From Segatella paludivivens DSM 17968 = JCM 13650 (GTDB taxonomy: Bacteria > Bacteroidota > Bacteroidia > Bacteroidales > Bacteroidaceae): 64,000 bases of DNA. The notes beneath the pieces are model-generated. The model saw nothing but the letters and a program-made list of their open reading frames with translations, did not search any database and was not told where the DNA came from. Position numbers and translations under genes: made by a program. This document shows positions 9,886 through 18,846 of this stretch, one piece after another. The stretch spans positions 147,966-211,965 of the forward strand of contig NZ_KB890626.1 in NCBI RefSeq assembly GCF_000373185.1, written 5' to 3'. Positions within the stretch are counted from its first letter, which is position 1, and each line of letters opens with the position of its first letter.

Positions 9886-10337
9886 TGTTTTATCAATTAA
9901 TTATTAGTTAAAGAATTAGATAATATTTTACCCCAAACTCAGTACATTCTTTCAGATATTCGATTATGGTTTTCTCTACCTACCTATCCATTCATCAACT
10001 ACTCCATTTTTTTGGGGAAGCACATATAGTACTTTATTGAAGTATAACATCGCAAAAATAAACTATTAATTTGAATCAAACAAGTATTCTTTAGTAACTT
10101 TTGATTCTCAGACGATTATTTTACGTTTTTACCTTAGCAAAGTATATTTTCTCTTACGCATCACTTACCATATGATTTTATTTTGTACCTTTGTTTCCAA
10201 TGAAAAGAACTAGTACAGTTCTACTTAGCAAACAAGTAATAGGAACGCAAAATAAAGTTTAATCTACAATTGTCTTTTAGCGTTGATAATCAAATGATAG
10301 CTAAAAGTTAACATATAATATTAAGCCCTTAAAATAA
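9886..10337. other. Intergenic region with divergent promoter candidates
   Basis: About 450 bases without a recognised gene lie between the minus-strand 186-aa gene and the plus-strand 76-aa gene. They hold a minus-strand -7 candidate (TATTTTTG, 10060-10053) and a plus-strand one (TACCTTTG, 10186-10193). An ATG-started 20-codon frame (10201-10263) begins 7 bases after the latter and could be a leader peptide. Otherwise the sequence is AT-rich with no repeat or hairpin that I can support. Confidence 0.4.
10186..10193 (+). promoter_or_regulatory. Bacteroidota -7 element, TACCTTTG
   Basis: This is an exact TAnnTTTG match upstream of the 76-aa gene and the MBL-fold hydrolase. No clear -33 TTTG sits at the right spacing. 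The likely transcription start is close to 10199, giving either a leader of about 140 bases or a near-leaderless 20-codon ORF. Confidence 0.5.
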
Positions 10338-10568
10338 ATGATTTCAATAGATACAACCAACATGTGCTCACACTTGCAGAAGAAGCTATTTGAAGAAGAT
10401 GGCGTTTACCATCATATTTGGATAGCTATGCAGGATGATAACGAGCTTACTGCAGTTGTTCGCTCACGCCAACTGCATATATACCGTAATGGCAAGAAAG
10501 TGCTGGTGTTGGCTGGCAAAGCTACGCCCAAGATTATCAGAGAAGATAGAATCTGTGAAATGATTTAA
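10338..10568 (+). CDS. Small hypothetical protein (76 aa)
   Basis: This is an unrecognised short soluble protein. Residues 23-60 (HIWIAMQDDNELTAVVRS and the RNGKKVLVLAGKATPKII stretch) look like two beta-hairpins. It precedes the MBL-fold gene by 1-13 bases depending on that gene's start. This supports a genuine small gene translated with its neighbour. Function is unknown. Confidence 0.6.
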   Translation: MISIDTTNMCSHLQKKLFEEDGVYHHIWIAMQDDNELTAVVRSRQLHIYRNGKKVLVLAGKATPKIIREDRICEMI

Positions 10569-10581
10569 GATGTATCTAGCA

Positions 10582-11370
10582 ATGAAACTGACATATATAT
10601 ATCATAGTGGTTTTGCAATTGAGACAGAAAGTTGTGTGCTCATCTTTGATTGCTGGATGGACCCAGCAGGAGTCATTCCAAGAATACTATCCACTACTAA
10701 TAAGCCCATTTATGTATTTGCGAGTCATTTCCACGAAGACCATTTCACTAAGGATATTCTGAAGTGGAGAACTGATAACCCTACTCTTTCTATCACCTAC
10801 ATTCTTTCTAAGGATATTATGAAACGCCGAAGAGCTGACAAGGAAGATGCTGACGTATGGATGGCAAAAGGTTCTGTATGGAGTAACGATATTATAAATG
10901 TCTATGCCACAGGTAGTAATGATAGTGGCGTTTCATGGATAGTTGACGTAAAGGATGCTAAAAATCAAGCTACAATTAAACGCTTTTTCCATGCTGGAGA
11001 TTTAAATAATTGGTATGCCCGCTTTCTTACTGATGACTACAATGGAGGCACTATTGATAGTGAAGCATTTGGTGTTATTGATCCGATAAAAGATGAGAAA
11101 CAATTCCTAGGAGAGTTGAAAGACATCAAAAAGATAACGGACTCATTCGATGTTGTTATGTTCCCCGTAGATGGTCGTATTGGTAACGGATATACTCGTG
11201 GAGCCAGACAATTCATAGAGCAATTCAAAGTTGGATTGTTTATACCAATGCATTTCGTTGTTAGTGGTTTTAAGAGTGCATGGCGCATGAAAGAGTTTAC
11301 CGACGAATACAACATTCCTTTTTGGAGCATTGAGAGAGATGGTCAGCCGATTAACATAGAGAAGGAATAA
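10582..11370 (+). CDS. MBL-fold metal-dependent hydrolase
   Basis: The predicted hydrolase has the metallo-beta-lactamase fold. The core metal motif is SHFHEDHF (H-x-H-x-D-H), preceded by the FDCWMDP beta strand. Further metal-ligand candidates are the aspartate in HAGDLN and the histidine in PMHF. It resembles the UlaG/YtnP-like group of cytoplasmic MBL proteins, many of unknown substrate. I prefer the ATG at 10582 (MKLTYIYHSGF) because it starts exactly at the first beta strand; an ATG at 10570 is also possible. It is probably cotranscribed with the small 76-aa gene upstream. Confidence 0.82.
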   Translation: MKLTYIYHSGFAIETESCVLIFDCWMDPAGVIPRILSTTNKPIYVFASHFHEDHFTKDILKWRTDNPTLSITYILSKDIMKRRRADKEDADVWMAKGSVWSNDIINVYATGSNDSGVSWIVDVKDAKNQATIKRFFHAGDLNNWYARFLTDDYNGGTIDSEAFGVIDPIKDEKQFLGELKDIKKITDSFDVVMFPVDGRIGNGYTRGARQFIEQFKVGLFIPMHFVVSGFKSAWRMKEFTDEYNIPFWSIERDGQPINIEKE

Positions 11371-11450
11371 ACTGTATTACTTGACATATTGTTGTAAGCC
11401 CCCCTTAAATCAGATGTCAGTTTCTTTGCATGTTAGGGTGGTGAAAAAAC

Positions 11451-11849
11451 TTATCCTATCAATTCCTTAACACGCTCATAGATTGCATCATCGGCAGGGA
11501 GCCATTGGATAGTATTCCATTCCGATAGACTTATCCATCGGGCAGCTTCATGTTCAAGAAGAGTAAGATTGCCTTTGGTTACTTCACACAAATAACAATG
11601 CATAATGAGGTGGAAGTTTGGATAATCAATTTCTACAGTTTGAATGAAATCACGAATCTTTATTTTCGTGTTCAACTCCTCTAGAATCTCTCGATGAAGT
11701 GCATCCAGAGTACTTTCACCTACTTCAATTTTTCCACCCGGAAACTCCCACCAATCTTTAAACTCACCATAACCTCTTTGCGTTACAAAGATCTTATCTC
11801 CACTGCAGATTACTGCAGCAACAACTTCTATCTTTTTCATAACCTCCAT
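11451..11849 (-). CDS. NUDIX hydrolase, MutT-like (8-oxo-dGTP type)
   Basis: The 132-residue enzyme hydrolyses nucleoside diphosphates linked to another moiety. The NUDIX box is complete (G-x5-E-x7-REILEELNTKI) at about residues 38-60. The N-terminal VVAAVICSGDKIFVTQRG and the GGKIEVGE block are typical of MutT-like (d)NTP pyrophosphatases. The start may be 11849 or the in-frame ATG at 11840 (MKKIEVV). It lies 8 bases downstream of the frameshifted DUF2075 gene, so both are probably cotranscribed. Confidence 0.9.
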   Translation of the reverse strand: MEVMKKIEVVAAVICSGDKIFVTQRGYGEFKDWWEFPGGKIEVGESTLDALHREILEELNTKIKIRDFIQTVEIDYPNFHLIMHCYLCEVTKGNLTLLEHEAARWISLSEWNTIQWLPADDAIYERVKELIG

Positions 11850-11857
11850 TTTCGGTG

Positions 11858-14042
11858 TTATAGCTCATTGATACCTAAACTTTTCAAATAGTTATAAGTA
11901 CCATCATAAAACTCAGGTAAGCGAGTTTGGTCTTCTGGAAATCCTTCTGCATTCAGACGACTATTTCCTTCTGGTACACAAATTACAAACCCCTGACGAG
12001 CACGAGTAAGCAACACTCGATATGCATTCAACATATACTTCTTACTCTCCTCATTTTTCTCAGGATTCCACTTTACCTTACCATTAAACTTGTAATATCC
12101 CCAACCATTATCCTCATAACGCATATCTGCATCCCAGAGGACACAAGCATAATCAAGTTCCAATCCCTGAACTTGAATCTCTGTCGCTGCATCCTCTAGA
12201 TAATTAGAAGAGCGAATATCTGTCTTGTCTTCTAAAAACCAGTGAACAGCATTCTCGTCTCCTTGTCCCAAAACATGTACAGCTTGAGGTTTAAACCGAG
12301 CGGCAACTTTTGTAACAAGAACACCTGTTTGTTGAGAACCTCTTGCATTCTTGCGCAACCAAGCACGAGCCTTATTTATATCACGCGTCAAAAACACAGG
12401 ATACCCCCTTTTGGTCAACATCTTTATATAGCAAAGGGGCATCATTACTAAAAGTCAACAAGGAATGAACAAAGGCTGACAATGTTTCTGCTCTGAACGA
12501 GCGCAAACTCACAGCCAAATGCAAACTATCAGAATATGTAACCCTTTTATTTCCTAGCAAAAGTTCGTTTACTTTTCCTTCTGCATATTCTATTGCATTT
12601 AGCTTATTTGATATATAAACATTCCAATGCTTATAATCTGTATTCAAGGCTTCTATCCATTCAGAAATACCAGCTTCACCTGTATTAATCTCCTGACCTC
12701 CACCAACAAGACAAACTATTACGGCCCAATCTTCACGTTGATCCAACGACCATATTAAGAACGAGGCCTCTGAAACAGGAAAATTTGGAACCTTGAGCTT
12801 ATTTCCATAAGTACCACCGCGCTTCAAATAATCTGCCAGTCGCTTATGAGTCCACGAGCGTTGAGCTTCGTCAAAAATAGCGACATGTTCTACCTCACCA
12901 TATCCCGTTTCACCCATCTTAATAGCCTTATCAGGATCAATTTCCAACTTTCCATTTTCAACAGGATTCTTTATTTTAGCAAGCATATTATCACGATAGC
13001 GGTGAATAATCTGCAAGAATTCACCAACCTCTCTACGGCTATCAGACAAATTCTTTTTCTCACCCCTTTCGTTACATTTCTTCTTATTGTCAATAGCAAG
13101 AGCTTCGGTCAACACAGCAACTAAAGGACCATTACCTGACAAATATACAGCACCATTCTCTCTATCCTTCTCACCATCCTTATACGATTGTTTGATTGCA
13201 ACATCCAAGCCTACAAGAGTTTTTCCTGCTCCAGGTACGCCAGTCACGAAACAAATGCTTTTTTCTCGCTTTTCTTTACTTTCTTTGATAACGTTCAAAA
13301 TATAATCAATGGTTTGATCTGTTGAAACATCATCAGCCTCATGGCGCGTTATATCTTCTACAGAGTGATTTTCATATAACGTTCGAGCAGCTTCTACGAT
13401 TGTAGGAGTTGGCTTGTATGGACTTATCAACCAATCTTTTGCCCAATCCACTTTATCTGGCGAGGCATTTTCATTCCTTATAACACTTTCAATCAAAGAT
13501 GGCAAACTATCTATACCTGTCACCAATGGATTATAGATTCTATCATCATAAACCGATTGTTGCAATACCTCTGTAGTTTTATTATAAGTAGTAGGAATTA
13601 GAATAGGCACAATAACCCTATCTTTACTATAATAATGAAAGTTCTTCAAATCTAAAGCATAATCAAGCACCTGCTCCACATCTGCCTGCAAAGCAATATT
13701 CTTACCCACTTTAAATTCCAAACAAAAGATTATGCCTCTTAGCATCAGAACAACATCAATACGCTTTCCCAAACGAGGAATATCATATTCAAAGGCTATG
13801 TGTGCATTCTCGCTTTTCCAAGCCAAAAGAGCGTTTTGTAGAATAACAATTTCGTGTTCCCATGCCTCATTGGTATTAGTTAGATCTACACCATGATAAG
13901 CCTTGACTATGCGTCCAAAAACTTCATCACCGTTAGCATTAAGGAAATCATCCAATGATGAATCGTACAAACATCTAGGGTGCTTCGTTGCATTTCCATT
14001 GTTTGCTTCAAAAGTATTATTTTGGTTTATTATATTATTCAC
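11858..14042 (-). pseudogene. DUF2075 nuclease-helicase, split by a frameshift
   Basis: Two overlapping frames (14042-12381 and 12445-11858) together encode one protein of about 710 residues. The N-terminal part has a PD-(D/E)XK-like pattern (D96, then E109-x-K111 in CLEFKVG). Next come a Walker A GVPGAGKT (268-275), an AIFDEAQRSW Walker B and the C-terminal superfamily-1-like blocks TEIQVQGLELDYACVLWD and NAYRVLLTRAR. At 12406-12414 the minus strand reads AAAAGGGGG. Removing one G joins the frames as KDVDQKG then YPVFLTRD. The break may be a real mutation or a homopolymer sequencing error. This family occurs in phage-defence settings; a nucleic-acid-processing role is inferred. Confidence 0.8.
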
Positions 14043-14065
14043 ACCATTAAATTTATATCTAACCG

Positions 14066-14073
14066 CAAAGATA
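14066..14073 (-). promoter_or_regulatory. Bacteroidota -7 element, TATCTTTG
   Basis: This is an exact TAnnTTTG match on the minus strand, 24 bases before the ATG of the frameshifted DUF2075 gene and just after the terminator of the upstream S24-fused gene. No clear -33 TTTG is present because the terminator hairpin occupies that position. Confidence 0.5.
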
Positions 14074-14100
14074 CAAAAATCCCCTGGGACTACCAGGGGA
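14074..14100 (-). terminator. Intrinsic terminator after the DUF2075-S24 gene
   Basis: On the minus strand, a perfect 7-bp stem CCCCTGG / CCAGGGG with a 5-base loop is followed by ATTTTTG. It ends the mazG-DUF2075-S24 transcript and separates it from the next DUF2075 gene. Confidence 0.8.
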
Positions 14101-14171
14101 AATATTATTTAAATAAAATAAGATAAGGATTATTAGGATTGCCCTAGTACTTCTCAAGCCTCCTTATCTTT

Positions 14172-16691
14172 TTATGATTCTTCAAGCTTGGCAACAAACT
14201 CACCAACAATGCGGAAGTCATCACTATCTTCAACGCTAATTCGTATTGGTGTATATTCAGGATTACGTGGCATAAGAAGAATTTCATCATGCTCCCATGT
14301 ACCGTCAGGATTATAATGCTTCACACTTTGATACTCCTTTATTGAATATGCACCTTGGTTCTCTGAATCATAAAAACTATGATGCTGTGCAAGTACAACC
14401 ATTCCCTGACGTGAACCACCAGTGTAAGTTCTGAACACACAATATTCACCATCATGGATAAATGGCTCCATTGAGTGACCTACAGCCTTCACGACATACA
14501 TATTTAGATTCAAACGCCCTACTCCTTCAGCTTTTACCCATCCCTGTATTTCCACAGGTTCGCCATCACCAAAGCGACCACAAGCGGCTCGAATTGAATA
14601 TAATGGAAGATATTCTGTATATTGTTTTTCTGGCTCTACTTCTGCAACAATTAACTCCTTTTCTTCATAAATTTCCTCAGCAGCAATCATTGGCTCTTCA
14701 GTATGCTCTGGAAGTAGTTCTGCAGCTTTTATTTCAAATGTAGGCATTTCGTCTATAAGCGACTTAAGATGTCTACTCAATGCAGGGTCACAGCAATAAA
14801 CATAACATCCTTTCATACCTCTTGACATCAGTACACGATAAATATTGCGTACATAGTCATCAAATGTCATCGTTGATCCTTGTCGATTTTGGCGCAACAC
14901 ACGATCTTGACATGCCGATTTGTCTGTGAATATTTGCTTAGTTATTTCGTTATAACGGAAATCGTCTCCTATAATGACACCAACGTAGTCAAATTCAAAA
15001 CCTTGAGCAGTATAGATACATCCCACCTGTTTAATGCCTTCAGGTTTATAAGCCCATTCATACCACCGCACATACCCCTTAGGTATAGAAGTTATTTTTT
15101 CATGAGTTTCCCAAGGCATCGCAAAGTCACCAATTTGCACATCCGAGACCAACTTTCCATCAACTAGATGATTCGTCCAAGGCCAACAAAATCCAGCTGT
15201 AAGACGAGCCGTAACTCCTTGTTCGGCATTTTTAACGCAAAGAGCATCGTACATTTTCTGTGGATCATCAAATACTTGAAAATCATATTCTGTCTTATCA
15301 AATACTGATTTAATCTCTTGATTATACAAAACTTGCTCAATCCAGTTTAAATAATTGTCAGAACCATTACAACGGAATTGAGAAACGAGTTCTACTTCAT
15401 CAACCTTTGCATTCCACCGTGCAGCACATTCACGTATAAGTTCAGAAGAACCAATTTCCACACCACGAATAGCTTGACGATCGTCTATGAAAAACACAGA
15501 TACTTTTGCTGAACGAACTAGCGTATCAATCTGCGACAAGTCAGTTCTTGCAACCGCCTTTGTAAATTGAGTGTTTGCGCTTTTCAGAATACGATGCGCT
15601 TCGTCAACAAAAAGAACATCAATACTATTCTCTTCAGTGCTGTAAGGAATAAAGCTCCCTACATTTGAGAAAAGCACTCTACTATTAGGCTTCAGCTGCG
15701 TACGCACACCTTCGAGTAAAGGTTTAGACTTTGTAGCATAATGTACATTGAGGTTCGACTTAGCCATTTCGGCAATCAGATGCAATGCTATCACCGTCTT
15801 GCCCGTACCAGGACCTCCTTTCACCAAGATAACACTCTTCTGATTCTTATTTTTACTAAGCAATTTTATCTTATCACGAATGATATTTCGCGCAACAATC
15901 TGGTCCTCTATCAATGAAAAAGCTGAAGGATCAGCATTTTCAATCATTGTAGAAACCTCTTCAAGCAGCTTCTTCGATGGGCGAATAGGACTCGACATCA
16001 TCTTATTAAAAACAGACAAACCTTGTCCGTTGCCTAACAGTCGATATAAATCCTTCGCTAATGCCTCTACATCATCAGCAGCATATGTTGGAAATTCATT
16101 CAACAAGGGCTTGTATTTATCATCAAACAGCAGAGTTGAGAGTGTTGAATCACGGAAATAGTTATAGCAATATGCCATACCAGTTAGCGATACCTCATGG
16201 CTACTAACTGTTTCTACAAAGTTAGTCAAATAACCTTGATAGCCTTTAACCTGCTGCGAAGGATGAGGTACTATACGATAAGCACCACCTGTAAATGCAT
16301 TCACAGTATAAGTTGGCTCTTCGTCGCTTGTCATGAAGTTTCCCTCAGTATCACTTTCTTTAACGCCTGTATTGCTCCATTGCTTTAGTTCTATGTGAAC
16401 AACATTTTTCTTATTGTCCTTATCTTGACCATAAAGCACACAATCAATACGTTTGCGACTATAAGGAATAAAGTATTCAAAAGTTACATAAGTATCATTA
16501 ACTTCTGACAGCTCAATAAGATCCTTGACGTGTCGAACATTATTATTCCATGAGTTTAGCTCAGGCTTACCTGGTGAAAGGTTAATTTTGGCAGAAGATT
16601 CCACCATTTTTCCTACCACCTTGTTGAGCATTACATCCTTAAAGAACTGGGATTGCGGTGCGCTGTATATGATTCTTGAGTTAAACTCCAT
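14172..16691 (-). CDS. DUF2075 nuclease-helicase fused to S24 (UmuD-like) peptidase
   Basis: The 839-residue protein has three parts. Residues 1-170 carry a PD-(D/E)XK-like site (D83, E101-x-K103 in HIELKQW). Residues 280-650 are a DUF2075 P-loop helicase-like module with GGPGTGKT (292-299), DVLFVDEAH (358-366), a QGFEFDYVGVI block and YRVLMSRGMKG. Residues 694-839 are a LexA/UmuD-type S24 domain with nucleophile Ser740 (AVGHSMEPF), general-base Lys785 (YSIKEY) and a candidate Cys704-Gly705 cleavage site (RAACGRF), the residue pair UmuD cuts. I infer a DNA-damage-responsive defence or repair enzyme. It is the second gene of an operon, 6 bases after the MazG-like gene. Confidence 0.85.
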   Translation of the reverse strand: MEFNSRIIYSAPQSQFFKDVMLNKVVGKMVESSAKINLSPGKPELNSWNNNVRHVKDLIELSEVNDTYVTFEYFIPYSRKRIDCVLYGQDKDNKKNVVHIELKQWSNTGVKESDTEGNFMTSDEEPTYTVNAFTGGAYRIVPHPSQQVKGYQGYLTNFVETVSSHEVSLTGMAYCYNYFRDSTLSTLLFDDKYKPLLNEFPTYAADDVEALAKDLYRLLGNGQGLSVFNKMMSSPIRPSKKLLEEVSTMIENADPSAFSLIEDQIVARNIIRDKIKLLSKNKNQKSVILVKGGPGTGKTVIALHLIAEMAKSNLNVHYATKSKPLLEGVRTQLKPNSRVLFSNVGSFIPYSTEENSIDVLFVDEAHRILKSANTQFTKAVARTDLSQIDTLVRSAKVSVFFIDDRQAIRGVEIGSSELIRECAARWNAKVDEVELVSQFRCNGSDNYLNWIEQVLYNQEIKSVFDKTEYDFQVFDDPQKMYDALCVKNAEQGVTARLTAGFCWPWTNHLVDGKLVSDVQIGDFAMPWETHEKITSIPKGYVRWYEWAYKPEGIKQVGCIYTAQGFEFDYVGVIIGDDFRYNEITKQIFTDKSACQDRVLRQNRQGSTMTFDDYVRNIYRVLMSRGMKGCYVYCCDPALSRHLKSLIDEMPTFEIKAAELLPEHTEEPMIAAEEIYEEKELIVAEVEPEKQYTEYLPLYSIRAACGRFGDGEPVEIQGWVKAEGVGRLNLNMYVVKAVGHSMEPFIHDGEYCVFRTYTGGSRQGMVVLAQHHSFYDSENQGAYSIKEYQSVKHYNPDGTWEHDEILLMPRNPEYTPIRISVEDSDDFRIVGEFVAKLEES

Positions 16692-16697
16692 CTTGTT

Positions 16698-17030
16698 TTA
16701 TAGTTCGTTGTATTTCTTGGCATTACCTTTAGCCTTTTCTACTGGGTATTTCTCTGCATTGCGTGCTATCTTGCTAAGGCAAATGTCCCTAACATCAAGA
16801 TTGTATTTATCGGCTATCATGAAGGCGTAGTTAAATATGTCGGCAAGTTCTTCCCTCACCTTCTCTATCTTTGCATCCTTAGCTGTTTTCCAGAGATACG
16901 CCTCACTCAATTCGGCAGCTTCTATAGAAAGAGCTATCGCCAAGTCTTTCGCATTATGAAATTGCTCCCAATCACGATCATCATTAAATTTGCGGAGGGT
17001 TTCTATTATTTCCTGTATATCGCTTGTCAT
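16698..17030 (-). CDS. MazG-like nucleotide pyrophosphohydrolase
   Basis: The protein is about 110 residues, all-alpha. The MazG/RS21-C6-type metal-binding pattern is E-x-x-E-L-x-E-x (IEAAELSEAYLW) followed by EELADIFNYAFMIAD (E-x-x-D). Such enzymes hydrolyse (d)NTPs to monophosphates and limit aberrant nucleotides. I chose the ATG at 17030 (MTSDIQEII). A longer frame from 17141 would start upstream of the promoter -7 element at 17072-17079, so it cannot be the start from that promoter. It leads the operon with the DUF2075-S24 gene. Confidence 0.88.
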   Translation of the reverse strand: MTSDIQEIIETLRKFNDDRDWEQFHNAKDLAIALSIEAAELSEAYLWKTAKDAKIEKVREELADIFNYAFMIADKYNLDVRDICLSKIARNAEKYPVEKAKGNAKKYNEL

Positions 17031-17071
17031 TTTGTGCTTCGTGTTAATTAAACTATGTGTAATATTAAGCA

Positions 17072-17103
17072 CAAAGATAATACTATTTGACAGAAAATAC
17101 AAA
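17072..17103 (-). promoter_or_regulatory. Promoter of mazG-like/DUF2075-S24 operon
   Basis: TTTG (17103-17100), a 20-base spacer and TATCTTTG (17079-17072) form a complete Bacteroidota promoter 42 bases before the chosen ATG at 17030. No LexA-type box is evident around it. Confidence 0.8.
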
Positions 17104-17222
17104 TTTGGATGCTCTATTTTATAAGAAAGAAATAGCATCAAGAAGAATTATCAAACGATGAATACGTATGGATTTCCCTCAAACCAATAGGGAAAACTGA
17201 TTCATCCTTTAGGATTTATCCT

Positions 17223-17253
17223 TTTGAAATGCTTGTCTTTCACAGTATCTTTG
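17223..17253 (+). promoter_or_regulatory. Promoter of His-rich secreted protein gene
   Basis: TTTG (17223-17226), a 19-base spacer and TATCTTTG (17246-17253) match the Bacteroidota consensus, 56 bases before the 17310 start. It is divergent from the mazG promoter 120 bases away. Confidence 0.82.
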
Positions 17254-17309
17254 CATCATAACAAAGAAATATTAACCGCTCGAAAGAGCATTAAAGAAAG
17301 GAATAAGTT

Positions 17310-17753
17310 ATGAAAAAGATGATGGCAACACTCGCAATCTTAATTGCAGCAAGCACTATTACAGCAAACGCTTCTTCAAAGCATGATGATAATAATGGTC
17401 GTCACAATAATGACAATGTTGCAATGATGAATAATGACTATGATCGTCATAACGATGGTGACAGAGTTTATAACGGTGGCAGACACCACAGAGGCGACAA
17501 AGTGGTGATCATCAATAATTATGGTAGACGTGACAGAGATTGCTACATGGTACGCCATGAGCCGCCCCGTGCAAGGTTTGCACATCACGCACATCCATTC
17601 ATCGGCTATCGCATCAGCGAAATGCCACGTGGAGCACGCAGAGTCTATCGCGATCATCACACATACTATGTTTATGAAGGATATGAATTTAACCCAGTCG
17701 TTACCGCTGCAGGTATCATCTTCGAGGCAATGGCTGTTGCTTCAACTCGATAA
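17310..17753 (+). CDS. Small secreted His/Asp/Asn-rich protein
   Basis: The 147-residue product has a signal peptide (about residues 1-21, ITANA|SS) and then a low-complexity segment rich in His, Asp, Asn and Arg (DNNGRHNNDN, DYDRHNDGD). A C-terminal part has a Y-R-D-H-H-T-Y-Y-V-Y block resembling the aromatic repeats of small Bacteroidota surface proteins (DUF6515-like, tentative). The His-Asp clusters could bind metal, which is inference only. It is a single-gene unit with its own promoter and terminator. Confidence 0.72.
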   Translation: MKKMMATLAILIAASTITANASSKHDDNNGRHNNDNVAMMNNDYDRHNDGDRVYNGGRHHRGDKVVIINNYGRRDRDCYMVRHEPPRARFAHHAHPFIGYRISEMPRGARRVYRDHHTYYVYEGYEFNPVVTAAGIIFEAMAVASTR

Positions 17754-17793
17754 AAAGCACGCTAACTTACAAAACACAACATATAAAGTCTAC

Positions 17794-17830
17794 CTCCCGG
17801 CATTTCATCATTGAATTGTCGGGAGTCTGC
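17794..17830 (+). terminator. Probable terminator after the His-rich gene
   Basis: CTCCCGGCA and TTGTCGGGAG pair over 9 bp with one G-U wobble, followed by a weak T-rich stretch (TCTGCTTTG). It lies 40 bases past the stop codon. Confidence 0.6.
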
Positions 17831-17992
17831 TTTGTATAACTTTTGATATTCTATCATCATCTTTGCAACAAGATGAATAGTAACTACGTTCTCCCACTTC
17901 TGTCTCTCATCATGTATAGGAATGAATGGTTGCAATCAATGCTCTATGATATCAATACTGAACAGTAAAGATATAACCTATTTTTCCCTTCT

Positions 17993-18514
17993 CTAGAAAT
18001 CGTATTCCATATAAATACTTTCTCCATCTGTCAGCCAACTATCGGAAGCCACATCATACACTTTACATTCACCAACAAGTGGGATATCTAAGCGGAATAT
18101 CACAGGACCATTGAGAGAGTATAAATGCGCAAACCATCTAACATCGCCCAACACAACAGGTAGATAATGGTATTTAAGATGATATATTAAGTCGTCAAAA
18201 TCCTCGACTTTCAGCGTAGTATCACACTGAGGGCTATCACCTGCACATACCTCATTACGTTCAAGAAATACAGTTATGCGAGGTTTTATCTGTACTGGAG
18301 CAGTTTGATATTTAATGTTTGGTTTTCTTTTCCGCTCATGTATCGTATCATAGACTAAAATACTCAATGGTATGGTTCCACCAACAATCCCCCATGAAAA
18401 AATAAGAGCTTTATCAGAAGGAAGAAGGTCATAAAAAACATAAGAGCATATTCCGATGACGATCAGACAGATACATATTGCTATGATTTTTTGTTTTTTA
18501 GAGGCTTGTGCCAT
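17993..18514 (-). CDS. Hypothetical membrane-anchored protein (173 aa)
   Basis: Two adjacent hydrophobic helices (about residues 10-28 and 37-54) are followed by a soluble domain of about 115 residues with no motif I know. The order of charges (KKQK before helix 1, HERKRKPN after helix 2) suggests a cytoplasmic soluble domain. It lies alone at the edge of the defence-like island. Membership in that island is possible but not supported by any motif. Confidence 0.55.
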   Translation of the reverse strand: MAQASKKQKIIAICICLIVIGICSYVFYDLLPSDKALIFSWGIVGGTIPLSILVYDTIHERKRKPNIKYQTAPVQIKPRITVFLERNEVCAGDSPQCDTTLKVEDFDDLIYHLKYHYLPVVLGDVRWFAHLYSLNGPVIFRLDIPLVGECKVYDVASDSWLTDGESIYMEYDF

Positions 18515-18846
18515 ATGTTCTGTATTTGATTAATCGAACGTAAGTTAGATTAATTATATGTGTAAAATAAATTTACGACTGGTGAAAATTAGCTTGTATA
18601 TATTGAATCGTTGCCTGAGCATAGGTGGGCAAATAACTCAGAATAAGGTCTTAGGTAACATCTTCGTACATTTCTATATTAGAACATAGTGCCATTTAAG
18701 ACTATTACAAAAAATTCCATGCCATATTTGTACAAGTGTTTTTATTAGTCACACTTGATACAAATCGTCTGCGGTTATTTGTATATGGATTTCTCATACA
18801 ATGAAAGTACATCCGCCTATAGTATGCGGTTAATTAATTTATATTT
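18515..18846. other. Intergenic, nothing recognised
   Basis: About 330 AT-rich bases lie between two minus-strand genes. I see no convincing promoter, hairpin or repeat. The open frame at 18755-18940 on the plus strand runs into the HNH gene antisense and is not credible. Confidence 0.4.
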
